A DNA stretch of 61,121 nucleotides from CAG-877 sp045125935. Lineage in GTDB: Bacteria > Bacillota_I > Bacilli_A > RF39 > UBA660. Below are positions 45,775-54,420 of this stretch, piece by piece. The DNA lies in NCBI GenBank assembly GCA_045125935.1, contig JBGVNW010000032.1, positions 1 through 61,121 of the forward strand. Direction: 5' to 3'. The notes beneath the pieces were generated by a model. The model was not told the DNA's origin. It saw only the letters and a program-made list of their open reading frames with translations, and did not search any database. Position 1 is the first letter of the stretch. Each line of letters begins with the position of its first letter. Both the position numbers and the translations under genes were made by a program.

Positions 45775-45810
45775 AAAAACGACTAATTACTAAAAACTAG
45801 TCGTTTTTTT
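45775..45810. terminator. Bidirectional terminator, element right end
   Basis: CGACTA (45780-45785) / TAGTCG (45798-45803) with T tracts on both strands. It ends the Cro-like transcript (+) and now ends ssrA (-). In the circular form it would lie right after the extended integrase, whose TAG (45797-45799) falls in the stem. Confidence 0.8.
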
Positions 45811-45883
45811 GCTTGCTATTATCAAGCTTTATATAAACAGCAAATCCACCTCTAAAATAATAGAAATAGTTCGCTTGTGCATC

Positions 45884-45897
45884 ATCTGGTGGAGCTG
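45884..45897 (+). repeat. Attachment core, right copy (in ssrA 3' end)
   Basis: ATCTGGTGGAGCTG. The reverse complement supplies the tmRNA acceptor strand and encoded CCA plus three bases. Confidence 0.9.
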
Positions 45898-46264
45898 AGG
45901 AGAATCGAACTCCTGTCCGAAAATAAAGCTACACAAACTTCTACAAGCTTAGTTAACTAATTATATTCATACATTATCCAAGTAATTAACGACCAAGATA
46001 ACATACTAGTCTTATAATTCTTTCAAGTATCCAGACAAAAACTTGCTATAACCTACTAAAATGAACCCTTTAATAACTCATAGGTAAAGTTAAGAAAGAG
46101 CGCTTGCCATTATATTATTAGGCGAATGCAACAGCTTGGTTTCCGCCAAACATGTTAGCAAAAGCATTTTTAATTTTGTTTGCGTTTATTTTTTTGTGCC
46201 CGTGACGTGGACAATCGACCTGCCATCTGTGCTCAAATATTCCCGTCGAAACCATGTCAGCCCC
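45887..46264 (-). ncRNA. ssrA: tmRNA
   Basis: 378 nt. The 5' end GGGGCTGACATGGTTTCGAC pairs with the 3' end CAGCTCC-ACCA. The T-arm GTTCGATTC is present. The tag frame begins at GCA (46181-46183) and runs 21 codons to TAA (46118-46120): it starts ANKIKNAFAN and ends GGNQAVAFA. tmRNA rescues stalled ribosomes with SmpB, whose gene lies 3.1 kb away. The AFA end resembles Mollicutes tags rather than the usual LAA. The gene is the integration target and is left functional. Confidence 0.97.
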
Positions 46265-46274
46265 ATGTAGCTAG

Positions 46275-46280
46275 ATTATA
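46275..46280 (-). promoter_or_regulatory. ssrA -10 element
   Basis: TATAAT on the minus strand, 10 nt before the GGGG 5' end. Confidence 0.6.
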
Positions 46281-46386
46281 ACACAGATAATATAAAAATA
46301 CTATATGTAAATTTTGGAAAAATCAGCTATAAGACATTATAAATAAACTAAAAATATGGTATACTACTAAAGTGAGGGTGATAAAA

Positions 46387-48612
46387 ATGAAACAATGGAA
46401 AAATTTCAACGAAGGAAAATGGACAACAGAAGTAAATGTTCAAGACTTCATACAACAAAATTATACACCATATGATGGTGATGACTCATTCTTAGAAACA
46501 ACAACTAAGAAAACAAAAACAGTATGGGACACATGCCAAAAATTACTAAAAAAAGAGTTAAAAAAACATGTATTAAGTATTGATACAAAACATATGTCAG
46601 GTATTAATGCCTTTAATAAAGGTTATATCTGCAAAGAAGATGACGTAATTGTTGGATTACAAACAGATGCCCCATTAAAAAGAATCGTAAATCCATACGG
46701 TGGAATCAGAATGGTTTATCAAGAATTAGATGCTTATGGATATAAGTTAGATCCAACTGTTGATAAATACTTTAATGAATTCCGTAAAACTCATAATCAA
46801 GGAGTTTTCGATGCTTATACTGAAGACATCAGAAAAGCAAGACACGTAGGATTACTTACAGGTCTTCCAGACGCTTATGGTCGTGGACGTATCATTGGTG
46901 ACTACAGACGTATCGCTTTATATGGTATTGACTATTTAAAGGAACAAAAGAAAAAGGACTGGAATAATTTAACAGGTCCAATGACTGATGACTTAATTAG
47001 ATTAAGAGAAAATGTCTCTGAACAATACAGAGCTCTTGATGAAATTAAAGAAATGGCAAAACTATATGGATTTGATATTTCTAAACCAGCAAAAAATGCT
47101 AAAGAAGCTATTCAATGGACATATTTTGGTTACTTAGCTGCAGTTAAAGAAAATAACGGTGCTGCTATGAGTTTAGGTAGAGTTGATGCTTTCTTTGATA
47201 TTTATATCAATAGAGATATTGAAGCAGGAACATTAACTGAAAAGAAAGCTCAAGAATTAATTGATCAATTTATTATCAAATTACGTCTTGTAAGACACTT
47301 AAGAACACCAGATTATGATGCCTTATTCTCAGGAGATCCAACATGGGTAACTTGTAGTATTGGTGGTATGACAAATGAGAAAAAACATTTAGTAACAAAG
47401 AGTTCATATCGTATTATGCATTCACTTACTAACTTAGGACCAGCACCAGAACCAAACATGACAGTTTTATGGAGTGAACATTTACCAGAAAACTTCAAAA
47501 AATACTGTGCAAAAATGTCTATTGAAACAGATGCTATTCAATATGAAAACGATGACTTAATGCGTGAAATCTATGGAAATGACTATGCTATTGCATGCTG
47601 TGTATCAGCAATGCGTGTTGGTAAAGACATGCAATTCTTTGGAGCACGTTGCAACTTAGCAAAATCATTATTATATAGTATCAATGGTGGTATCGACGAA
47701 GTTAAAAAAGAAAAAGTATTAGATGGCTTTGAAATAATGCAAGATGAAGTACTTGACTATAAAAAAGTTAAAGAATCATACTTCAAAGTATTAGAAAAAG
47801 TTGCTGAAATCTATGCTAATGCCATGAATATAATTCACTATATGCATGATAAATATGCTTATGAAGCTGGACAAATGGCACTTCACGATACAGATGTTCA
47901 TCGTTATATGGCATATGGAATCGCCGGCCTTTCTGTAGCAACAGATTCCCTATCTGCAATCAAGTATGCTAAAGTTAAACCAATTCATGATAAAGATGGA
48001 TTATGCGTTGACTTTGAAATTGAAGGAGACTATCCAAAATATGGTAATGACGACGATAGAGTTGATGATATTGCTATCGAAATCGTTAATAAATTCTCTA
48101 AAGAATTAAAGAAACATCAAACATATCGTAATGCTGAAGCAACAATGTCCGTTCTAACAATAACTTCAAATGTTGTTTACGGAGCTAAAACAGGTTCAAC
48201 TCCAGACGGAAGAAAAGCAGGAATTCCATTCGCACCAGGAGCTAATCCAATGCATGGACGTGATACTAGTGGTGCTATCGCATCATTAAACTCAGTTGCT
48301 AAACTTCCATATGAAAGATGTTGTAAAGATGGTGTTTCTAATACATTCTCAATTATTCCAAATGCGTTAGGACAAGACAGAAACCAACAAATAGAAAACT
48401 TAGTAACACTAATGGATGGATATTTTACACAAGGAGCTCATCATTTAAATGTTAACGTTTTAAATAGAGAAATGTTAATTGATGCTATGAACCATCCAGA
48501 AAAATATCCACTACTAACAATACGTGTTTCAGGATACTCAGTACATTTTAATCGTTTAACAAGACAACAACAAGAAGAAGTAATCTCAAGAACATTCCAC
48601 GAAAAGATGTAA
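46387..48612 (+). CDS. pflB: Pyruvate formate-lyase
   Basis: 741 residues. The adjacent catalytic Cys pair is in AIACCVSAMRVGKD (about 403) and the glycyl-radical site is RVSGYSVHF near the C terminus (about 716). It converts pyruvate plus CoA to acetyl-CoA plus formate in anaerobic fermentation. I start at the ATG at 46387: GTGAGGGTG just before it is the ribosome site, although a GTG there is in frame. TATACT near 46361 is a likely -10. pflA follows after 1 nt. Confidence 0.97.
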   Translation: MKQWKNFNEGKWTTEVNVQDFIQQNYTPYDGDDSFLETTTKKTKTVWDTCQKLLKKELKKHVLSIDTKHMSGINAFNKGYICKEDDVIVGLQTDAPLKRIVNPYGGIRMVYQELDAYGYKLDPTVDKYFNEFRKTHNQGVFDAYTEDIRKARHVGLLTGLPDAYGRGRIIGDYRRIALYGIDYLKEQKKKDWNNLTGPMTDDLIRLRENVSEQYRALDEIKEMAKLYGFDISKPAKNAKEAIQWTYFGYLAAVKENNGAAMSLGRVDAFFDIYINRDIEAGTLTEKKAQELIDQFIIKLRLVRHLRTPDYDALFSGDPTWVTCSIGGMTNEKKHLVTKSSYRIMHSLTNLGPAPEPNMTVLWSEHLPENFKKYCAKMSIETDAIQYENDDLMREIYGNDYAIACCVSAMRVGKDMQFFGARCNLAKSLLYSINGGIDEVKKEKVLDGFEIMQDEVLDYKKVKESYFKVLEKVAEIYANAMNIIHYMHDKYAYEAGQMALHDTDVHRYMAYGIAGLSVATDSLSAIKYAKVKPIHDKDGLCVDFEIEGDYPKYGNDDDRVDDIAIEIVNKFSKELKKHQTYRNAEATMSVLTITSNVVYGAKTGSTPDGRKAGIPFAPGANPMHGRDTSGAIASLNSVAKLPYERCCKDGVSNTFSIIPNALGQDRNQQIENLVTLMDGYFTQGAHHLNVNVLNREMLIDAMNHPEKYPLLTIRVSGYSVHFNRLTRQQQEEVISRTFHEKM

Positions 48613-48613
48613 T

Positions 48614-49330
48614 ATGAAAGCAAGTATAGACTCAATAGAAACATTTGGCTTAGTAGATGGACCAGGAATAAGATGTGTAGTTTTCTTTAATGGGTGTAAA
48701 TTACGTTGTAAATATTGTCATAATCCAGAAATGTGGACAAAAAAAGAAAATAATTACACATCACAAGAAGTATTTGAAAAAGTAATGCGTTCTAAACCAT
48801 ATTTCAAAAATAATGGAGGCGTAACTTTCTCAGGTGGAGAACCCCTACTTCATAGTGATTTCATAATAGAAACCGCAAAACTTCTAGAAAAAGAAAATAT
48901 CCACATAGCTATAGATACATCAGGTGTTGGCTTAGGAAATTATGAAGAAATTCTAAAACATGTTAATCTTGTAATTTTAGACATTAAACATACAACACCT
49001 GAAGGATATAAACAACTTACTGGAATGAATATAGATGAAGTAGAAAATTTTATTAATCAACTAAATAAATCAAATAAACCAGTCTGGATAAGACAAGTAA
49101 TAGTTCCTGGTATAACAGACACCGAAGAATATACAAATAGTCTAGTAGAATACTTAAAAAAAATAAAAAATATAGAAAGAATAGACTTTCTACCATTTCA
49201 TAGACTTGGTGAAGAAAAATACAAAGTTTTAGGTATCGACTACCAATATAAAGATAAAAATGATATGGATAAAGTAAAATGCCAAGAGCTATACAACAAT
49301 TTTATAAAAAAATACGAAGAGGATAAATAA
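48614..49330 (+). CDS. pflA: Pyruvate formate-lyase activating enzyme
   Basis: 238 residues. The radical SAM cluster CKLRCKYCHNPEMW lies at residues about 29-42, followed by GGVTFSGGEPLL. It installs the glycyl radical on PflB. It has no separate ribosome site beyond the pflB end (GAAAAGATG), so translation is coupled. Confidence 0.95.
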   Translation: MKASIDSIETFGLVDGPGIRCVVFFNGCKLRCKYCHNPEMWTKKENNYTSQEVFEKVMRSKPYFKNNGGVTFSGGEPLLHSDFIIETAKLLEKENIHIAIDTSGVGLGNYEEILKHVNLVILDIKHTTPEGYKQLTGMNIDEVENFINQLNKSNKPVWIRQVIVPGITDTEEYTNSLVEYLKKIKNIERIDFLPFHRLGEEKYKVLGIDYQYKDKNDMDKVKCQELYNNFIKKYEEDK

Positions 49331-49342
49331 ATCCTCTTTTTT
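49318..49342 (+). terminator. Terminator of pflBA
   Basis: AGAGGAT-AAATAA-ATCCTCT hairpin with T run, starting within the last pflA codons. Confidence 0.85.
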
Positions 49343-49404
49343 AGTACAATAATTCTAAAAAATGTTAATAAAAAGCACTTATAAAAACATAAAAGACTTA
49401 AAAA

Positions 49405-49842
49405 CTAATAATTTTTAAGTCTTTTTGCTACTTCTCTTTTAATATCTCGCTCTTTTATAGATTCTCTTTTATCATAATCTTTCTTACCACGACATACTCC
49501 TAGAGCTACCTTTAATTTATTATCCTTAAAATATAACTTTAAAGGTACAAGAGTAAGTCCCTTTAATTCAACCGCTTGCATTAATTTCTTAATTTCTTTT
49601 TTATGTAAAAGTAATTTTCTACTACGAGTTTCTTCATGATTAAATATATTACCTTCTTTATATTGTCCAACATACATATTTAAAAGAAATACTTCATTAT
49701 TTCTAATAATTCCATAGCAGTCCTTAATATTACAATTACCTGCTCGAATAGATTTAATTTCTGTACCTGTCAAAACAATTCCAGCTTCTATTACCTCTTC
49801 TATAAAATAATCATGATTAGCCTTTCTATTTAAAATTTCCAT
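49405..49842 (-). CDS. smpB: tmRNA-binding protein SmpB
   Basis: 145 residues: NRKANHDYFIEEVIEAGIVLTGTEIKSIRAG, then GQYKEGNIFNHEETRSRKLLLHKKEI and the C-terminal GKKDYDKRESIKERDIKREVAKRLK, all in family order. It delivers alanyl-tmRNA to stalled ribosomes. A hairpin (AAGACTTAAAAA / TTTTTAAGTCTT) overlaps its end. It is transcribed toward ssrA but separated by pflBA. Confidence 0.97.
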   Translation of the reverse strand: MEILNRKANHDYFIEEVIEAGIVLTGTEIKSIRAGNCNIKDCYGIIRNNEVFLLNMYVGQYKEGNIFNHEETRSRKLLLHKKEIKKLMQAVELKGLTLVPLKLYFKDNKLKVALGVCRGKKDYDKRESIKERDIKREVAKRLKNY

Positions 49843-49846
49843 ATTA

Positions 49847-51022
49847 TCACTCTCCTGTAACTCCCCAAACTAGTTCACTATATCTAGAACTAACAATACC
49901 CTTATACTTCTCATAATAATTCATATAATTTGGTAATATTGTATTATCTAATTGAGAATAAGGATAAACTTTAAAATCTCTATTATTACTACTATTATTA
50001 GAATAAGTATAAATAAGCTCAGCTTTTGGATTTTCTATACTAATAGTTACACTATCATCAATATCAACTATCTTCTTTATAGTAACCTCCATCATCAAAC
50101 CAGTAAGTCTTTCAATACCAACTTGATCAGATATAAAGTTTCCTAATGAATAAATAACAAGTGTCTTACCATCATTAATATATTCAACAGGTTCAACTAC
50201 ATGTGGATGAGCACCAATTATCAAATTAACACCTAAAGATGATAAATAATTCGCAATATTAGTCTGACTTTCTGATACACCAAGCGAATATTCAGTACCC
50301 CAGTGCATCGCTACAATTATAACATCAACTAAATCTTTAACTTTTTCAATATCAGCCTTAGCTTTCTCATCCGAATAAACATTATTTAAATATTCTTTTC
50401 CTGTTGGCGTATTTAAACCATTTGTCCAAGTCGTATAAGAAAAAAATGCATACTTAATACCATTAATTTCATAAACATTAACCGCATCCCTTTCCTCTTG
50501 AGATAACCACTGCCCAGAACAAACTATACCCTCTTTAGACTTCCAATAACTAACAGAATTAATTACTCCAGCCTCACCTTTATCCATCGTATGATTAGTC
50601 GCTAAAGAAACCAAATTAAATCCAGCATCAATAAATGCATCTCCAACTTCCTGTGGAGAATTAAACCTAGGATAATTAGAATAACCTAAAGAAGCTCCAC
50701 CTAAAATTGTTTCTTGATTATAATACTTCAAATCATATTTTAACGCAATAGGTTTAATAATTTCTAACATACTTCTAAAATCATAACTACCATCACTCTG
50801 CTTAGCATCATAATAAATTGAACTATGAATAAGTGCATCTCCTACCATAAAAATTCTTGCACTATACTCAACAGGAACTCTTTCAGAAATAGTCAAATCC
50901 TCAGATGGTAATACATCAGAATGCGTATCTGAATAATAAGCCAATCCACAGAAAAAAATACAAAGAAAAAGAGAGAGCACAACTAAAACTTTAATCACTT
51001 TCGACTCTTTTAATTGACGCAT
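49847..51022 (-). CDS. CapA/PgsA-type metallophosphatase-fold protein
   Basis: 391 residues: one membrane helix (about 11-30), then FMVGDALIHSSIYYDAK, YYNQETILGG, LVSLATNHTMDKGEAGV, VIVAMHWGTEYSLGVSE and LIIGAHPHVVEP, the motifs of the PGA_cap family. Members take part in poly-gamma-glutamate capsule synthesis or act as envelope phosphoesterases; no capB/C genes are near, so capsule synthesis is unproven. The start at 51022 has AAAGGAAAG; the longer frame overlaps rnr. Confidence 0.88.
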   Translation of the reverse strand: MRQLKESKVIKVLVVLSLFLCIFFCGLAYYSDTHSDVLPSEDLTISERVPVEYSARIFMVGDALIHSSIYYDAKQSDGSYDFRSMLEIIKPIALKYDLKYYNQETILGGASLGYSNYPRFNSPQEVGDAFIDAGFNLVSLATNHTMDKGEAGVINSVSYWKSKEGIVCSGQWLSQEERDAVNVYEINGIKYAFFSYTTWTNGLNTPTGKEYLNNVYSDEKAKADIEKVKDLVDVIIVAMHWGTEYSLGVSESQTNIANYLSSLGVNLIIGAHPHVVEPVEYINDGKTLVIYSLGNFISDQVGIERLTGLMMEVTIKKIVDIDDSVTISIENPKAELIYTYSNNSSNNRDFKVYPYSQLDNTILPNYMNYYEKYKGIVSSRYSELVWGVTGE

Positions 51023-51047
51023 CTTTCCTTTTTCATAACTTAAACTC

Positions 51048-53156
51048 CTATAATTTTCTAATAACCTCAAAATCAATAGTCTTTTCTTCTTTAGAAGCTC
51101 TAACTACTTTAATTAATACTCTATCACCAATTGTATACTTAACATGACTTCTCTCCCCAGTTAAAGTCATACGTTCTTCATCATAATGGAAAAAGTCAGG
51201 CATATCTCTTAAAGGAACTAATCCTTCAATTAAATTATCAAGTTCAACAAACATTCCAAAACTTGTCACCGAAGAAATCATACCTTCGAATTGTTCTCCA
51301 ATATGTTTTTCCATATACTCAGCCATCTTCATATCTTCCACTTCACGTTCACAGTCAACTGAAGCACGCTCTCTAGAAGAAGAATGTTCTGCAATATAAA
51401 CTAATTTTTCTTCCCATTTCTTTATTGTACCTATATCAAGTTTTCTGTCAAATAAATATGTACGAAGTAATCGATGAACAGTTGTATCAGGATATCGTCT
51501 AATTGGCGAAGTAAAATGTGTATAACAAGAACTAGCAAGTCCATAATGACCTAAATTTTCAGGTTTATAAACTGCTTTTTGCATACTTCTTAATAATAAA
51601 CTAGATAAAATCTTATATTCAGGCTTATCCTCTAAAAAATTAAGTAATTTTTGCATAGTTGTAGGACGAGTATCCTTAATATCACCAGGAACTTGATAAC
51701 CTAAATTACCAATAAAACTTAAGAAACTTCTAATCTTTTCTTCTTTTGGGACTTCATGTACACGATAAACAAAAGGTAAATTCATAAAATAAATATGAGT
51801 TGCGACACATTCATTTGCAGCAATCATAAAGTCTTCTATTAGGTTTTCACCTACACCACGTTCACGAATCTTAATTTCGGTAGGCTTACAATTTTCATCA
51901 ACTAAAATCTTGGCTTCATCTACATCAAAGTTTAAATAACCTCTTTTAATCTTAGCTTTTCTTAAAATTGAAGCAAGTTCTCCCATCAAACGAAGACTAT
52001 TTTCATATGGTTCATACCCCTCAGGTACAACATTCTTCTCTAAAATACTATTAACATTTTTATAAGTCATCTGTTTACGAGATCTAATAACACTAGGGAA
52101 CAATTCATAATCAAGTTGTCTACCTGTACTATCAAACTCCATAACACATGAAATAGCAAGTCTATCGACATTTGGATTCAACGAACAAATACCATTAGAT
52201 AATTCATGAGGTAACATTGGAATAACTCTGTCAACTAAATAAACACTTGTACCTCTCTCCATTGCCTCATTATCTAAAGGACTTCCCTCTTTTACATAAT
52301 AACTTACATCAGCAATATGAACACCCAATTTATAATGGCCATTAGCAAACTTTTCAATTGAAATAGCATCATCTATATCCTTTGTATCATCACCATCAAT
52401 TGTAAATATTTCCATATCACGTAAATCTCTTCTACCTTCAAAATCTTCCGGTAGAACTTCCATATTAATAGTTTTTACTTCTTCTTTTACATCATCTGGA
52501 AATACAGTATTAATATTATATTTATAAATAATAGATAAAATATCTACACCAGGATCATTCTTATGACCAATTACTTCAATTACTTTACCTTCATACTTTG
52601 TATTATTATTAAGTTTTTTTACAAGTTCAACTACAACTTTATGTCCATCAACAGCATTAAGAGCCTTATCTTTTGGAATTTCAATATTAAGCTTTACTTT
52701 TTTATCATCTAAATCAAGATGTCCCTTCCCTTTAGCATCAAAAGTTATCTCTCCAATATAGCGTTCAACTTGTCTTTTTAGAACCTTCAAAATACGTCCT
52801 TCTAATCTATCCAAAGTCATTTTACTAGTAATTTCAACTAAAACTATATCATCATGAATTGCACCATTCATATTTTCTTGTGCCACATAAATATCATCTT
52901 CTAAGTTTTCAACTTCAACAAAGCCAAAGCCTTTTTTATTAGCACGCATAATACCTTTACGTAAATGGCTTTTTTCAAGCATCATATATTTATCTTTATT
53001 AGAGTGATACACAACAACATCGTCAACTAATTTTCTCAATTCTTCACTAAAAATCCTAGTTTCTTCTACTGTATCTATCGCCAATTTATCTTGTAGCTCA
53101 TAAATAGTAAGTGCCCTATCACTATTTTTTAATACTCTAATTATGTCTTCTCTCAT
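51048..53156 (-). CDS. rnr: Ribonuclease R
   Basis: 702 residues: N-terminal winged helix (LKNSDRALTIYELQDKL), cold-shock domains, RNB domain with IDGDDTKDIDDAISIE (the Asp cluster that binds magnesium, about 260) and a C-terminal S1 domain (GEQFEGMISSVTSFGMFVELDNLIEGLV). A processive 3'-5' exonuclease that also works with tmRNA/SmpB in mRNA decay; smpB lies just downstream. GGGTGATC precedes the ATG. Confidence 0.97.
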   Translation of the reverse strand: MREDIIRVLKNSDRALTIYELQDKLAIDTVEETRIFSEELRKLVDDVVVYHSNKDKYMMLEKSHLRKGIMRANKKGFGFVEVENLEDDIYVAQENMNGAIHDDIVLVEITSKMTLDRLEGRILKVLKRQVERYIGEITFDAKGKGHLDLDDKKVKLNIEIPKDKALNAVDGHKVVVELVKKLNNNTKYEGKVIEVIGHKNDPGVDILSIIYKYNINTVFPDDVKEEVKTINMEVLPEDFEGRRDLRDMEIFTIDGDDTKDIDDAISIEKFANGHYKLGVHIADVSYYVKEGSPLDNEAMERGTSVYLVDRVIPMLPHELSNGICSLNPNVDRLAISCVMEFDSTGRQLDYELFPSVIRSRKQMTYKNVNSILEKNVVPEGYEPYENSLRLMGELASILRKAKIKRGYLNFDVDEAKILVDENCKPTEIKIRERGVGENLIEDFMIAANECVATHIYFMNLPFVYRVHEVPKEEKIRSFLSFIGNLGYQVPGDIKDTRPTTMQKLLNFLEDKPEYKILSSLLLRSMQKAVYKPENLGHYGLASSCYTHFTSPIRRYPDTTVHRLLRTYLFDRKLDIGTIKKWEEKLVYIAEHSSSRERASVDCEREVEDMKMAEYMEKHIGEQFEGMISSVTSFGMFVELDNLIEGLVPLRDMPDFFHYDEERMTLTGERSHVKYTIGDRVLIKVVRASKEEKTIDFEVIRKL

Positions 53157-53242
53157 TAGATCACCCTCTATTCTATTTATATTATACTGTATTTTTCTAC
53201 ATATAACTAGTCTTTTTTACAAAGAAAAAAGGACTTACGTCC

Positions 53243-53458
53243 TTACATAAACATTGATACTAAACAAATAGCAAAGAAGCTTAGTCCTAACACTAATGTA
53301 ACCCTACTAATAAATAATTCAGAACCACGTTCTTTTCTTTTTGTAAATAAATCTGAATTACCACCAGATATAATTTGAGCTGCACTTTCTGCTTTACCAC
53401 TTTGTAAAAGTACAATTATAATTAATAAGATTGAAACTACTAAAAGTACTGTTTCCAT
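53243..53458 (-). CDS. secG: Protein-export membrane protein SecG
   Basis: 71 residues: two membrane helices joined by LLQSGKAESAAQIISGGNSDLFTKRKERG, the SecG loop signature. It is part of the SecYEG channel. The secG-rnr-smpB order is the common Bacillota arrangement. A terminator (AAGGAC-GTAA-GTCCTT plus T run) overlaps its end, so rnr has its own promoter. Confidence 0.95.
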   Translation of the reverse strand: METVLLVVSILLIIIVLLQSGKAESAAQIISGGNSDLFTKRKERGSELFISRVTLVLGLSFFAICLVSMFM

Positions 53459-53530
53459 AGTTCACCTCCGTAAACAACATCAATATAATATCATAAATAG
53501 CACTGAATTGCAACCAACATAAGCTATAAC

Positions 53531-53650
53531 TTAACGTAATAACACTTTTGCTTTATGAGAAGCAAACTCTGAAATAGGTTCATTAAAACTAGAACCAATC
53601 TCACTAGTTAAGTCTTTAATAAAAGAAACAGAATTAGAACTTTTCTTAAC
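53531..53650 (-). pseudogene. In-frame continuation of the kinase-fold gene after TAG
   Basis: 39 sense codons in the same frame as the gene above, then TAA. No ribosome site or start codon of its own. The composition (SFIKDLTSEIGSSFNEPISEF) looks protein-like rather than random AT-rich sequence. Confidence 0.45.
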
Positions 53651-54367
53651 CTAATTATTTAAAACTCTTAATTCTTCTTTAGAGCAACCATCACTCATTT
53701 GTAAATATAAAAGCCTTGCTATTGTATAACGATACTTTTGCATATTATCTCTTTCCAAAGAAGATTCTGCCGACAATTGATATTTATCTACATCACATAA
53801 ATGTACATAATCTGCTGGATATAAAAAACTACCTGCATTTATATCTTTAGCTTTAACACCTTTTTTAGATAATTGTGAAAAATCATCACCCAACTCATCA
53901 GTAGCCCATAATAATTGTCCACAAGTAAAATCTCCAGGTAATTTATAAATTGGTGTATTTAAATACTTATCAGATGATAAATCCTCAATACGACGCATAA
54001 CATAACCACAAAATATACCATCTTCATCAAGTAAAATATCTCTAGGCATCTCTATTCTCTTTAAACTTAAATTTTTACAAAAGAAACTTGCCTTTTCAAA
54101 AGTCATTAATTTTTCTTTACTACGCTTATTAATATCATACTTTAATAATTTTAAAGCTTGATCACCATATTCAAATACAAAACCGTCATGACCAGCACCA
54201 ATATGAGATAATGCATAAATATTATCTACATGACTACAATCAGACATAAAGACAACGCCCTTTTTCATATGCTTAAAAGTTCTAGCTGAAACCTTTCCAT
54301 ATTTTGCCTCTTTTTCTTTACTAACAGAAGCATCATCACATCTTTCCACATCTATAATATCCGCCAT
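53651..54367 (-). CDS. Kinase-fold protein, probably truncated by an amber stop
   Basis: 238 residues; start at 54367 behind GGGGG. Protein-kinase-like features: Gly loop IGAGHDGFVFEYGDQALKLLK (Lys in the beta-3 strand), hinge CGYVMRRIEDL, catalytic-loop-like KAKDINAGSFLY and metal-binding VHLCDVDKYQL. The stop is TAG (53651-53653). The same frame stays open for 39 more codons, VKKSSNSVSF... to ...AKVLLR and TAA at 53531-53533, so the gene probably once ended there. It lies 53 nt downstream of proS and may be read from its T-box transcript. Confidence 0.65.
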   Translation of the reverse strand: MADIIDVERCDDASVSKEKEAKYGKVSARTFKHMKKGVVFMSDCSHVDNIYALSHIGAGHDGFVFEYGDQALKLLKYDINKRSKEKLMTFEKASFFCKNLSLKRIEMPRDILLDEDGIFCGYVMRRIEDLSSDKYLNTPIYKLPGDFTCGQLLWATDELGDDFSQLSKKGVKAKDINAGSFLYPADYVHLCDVDKYQLSAESSLERDNMQKYRYTIARLLYLQMSDGCSKEELRVLNN

Positions 54368-54420
54368 AATAATCCCCCTTAAATTGGCCATATTATAACA
54401 CAATTTAAAGGAAATTTCAA

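Larger units (their letters stand above)
36923..45897. mobile_element. Integrated element of about 9.0 kb in the 3' end of ssrA
   Basis: Bounded by an exact 14-bp direct repeat (36923-36936 and 45884-45897). The right copy is the 3' acceptor end plus CCA of tmRNA, so ssrA stays intact. Contents: serine integrase, cI-like repressor, small protein, SF3 helicase, gene-free segment, then on the minus strand a small basic protein, SSB, beta-CASP hydrolase and ClpP, a PH-like membrane protein, and a Cro-like gene. No capsid, terminase, relaxase or type IV secretion gene. It looks like an integrative plasmid or phage satellite that needs a helper to move. Confidence 0.9.

Noticed and set aside
36923..45897. 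Complete prophage
   Set aside because: No terminase, portal, capsid, tail, holin or endolysin gene; about 9 kb is too small.
36923..45897. Conjugative element
   Set aside because: No relaxase, coupling protein or type IV secretion component.
33467..53653. Stop-codon reassignment as explanation for the two interrupted genes
   Set aside because: The two stops differ (TAA and TAG), and both TAA and TAG end many intact genes here, such as leuS and eno with TAG.
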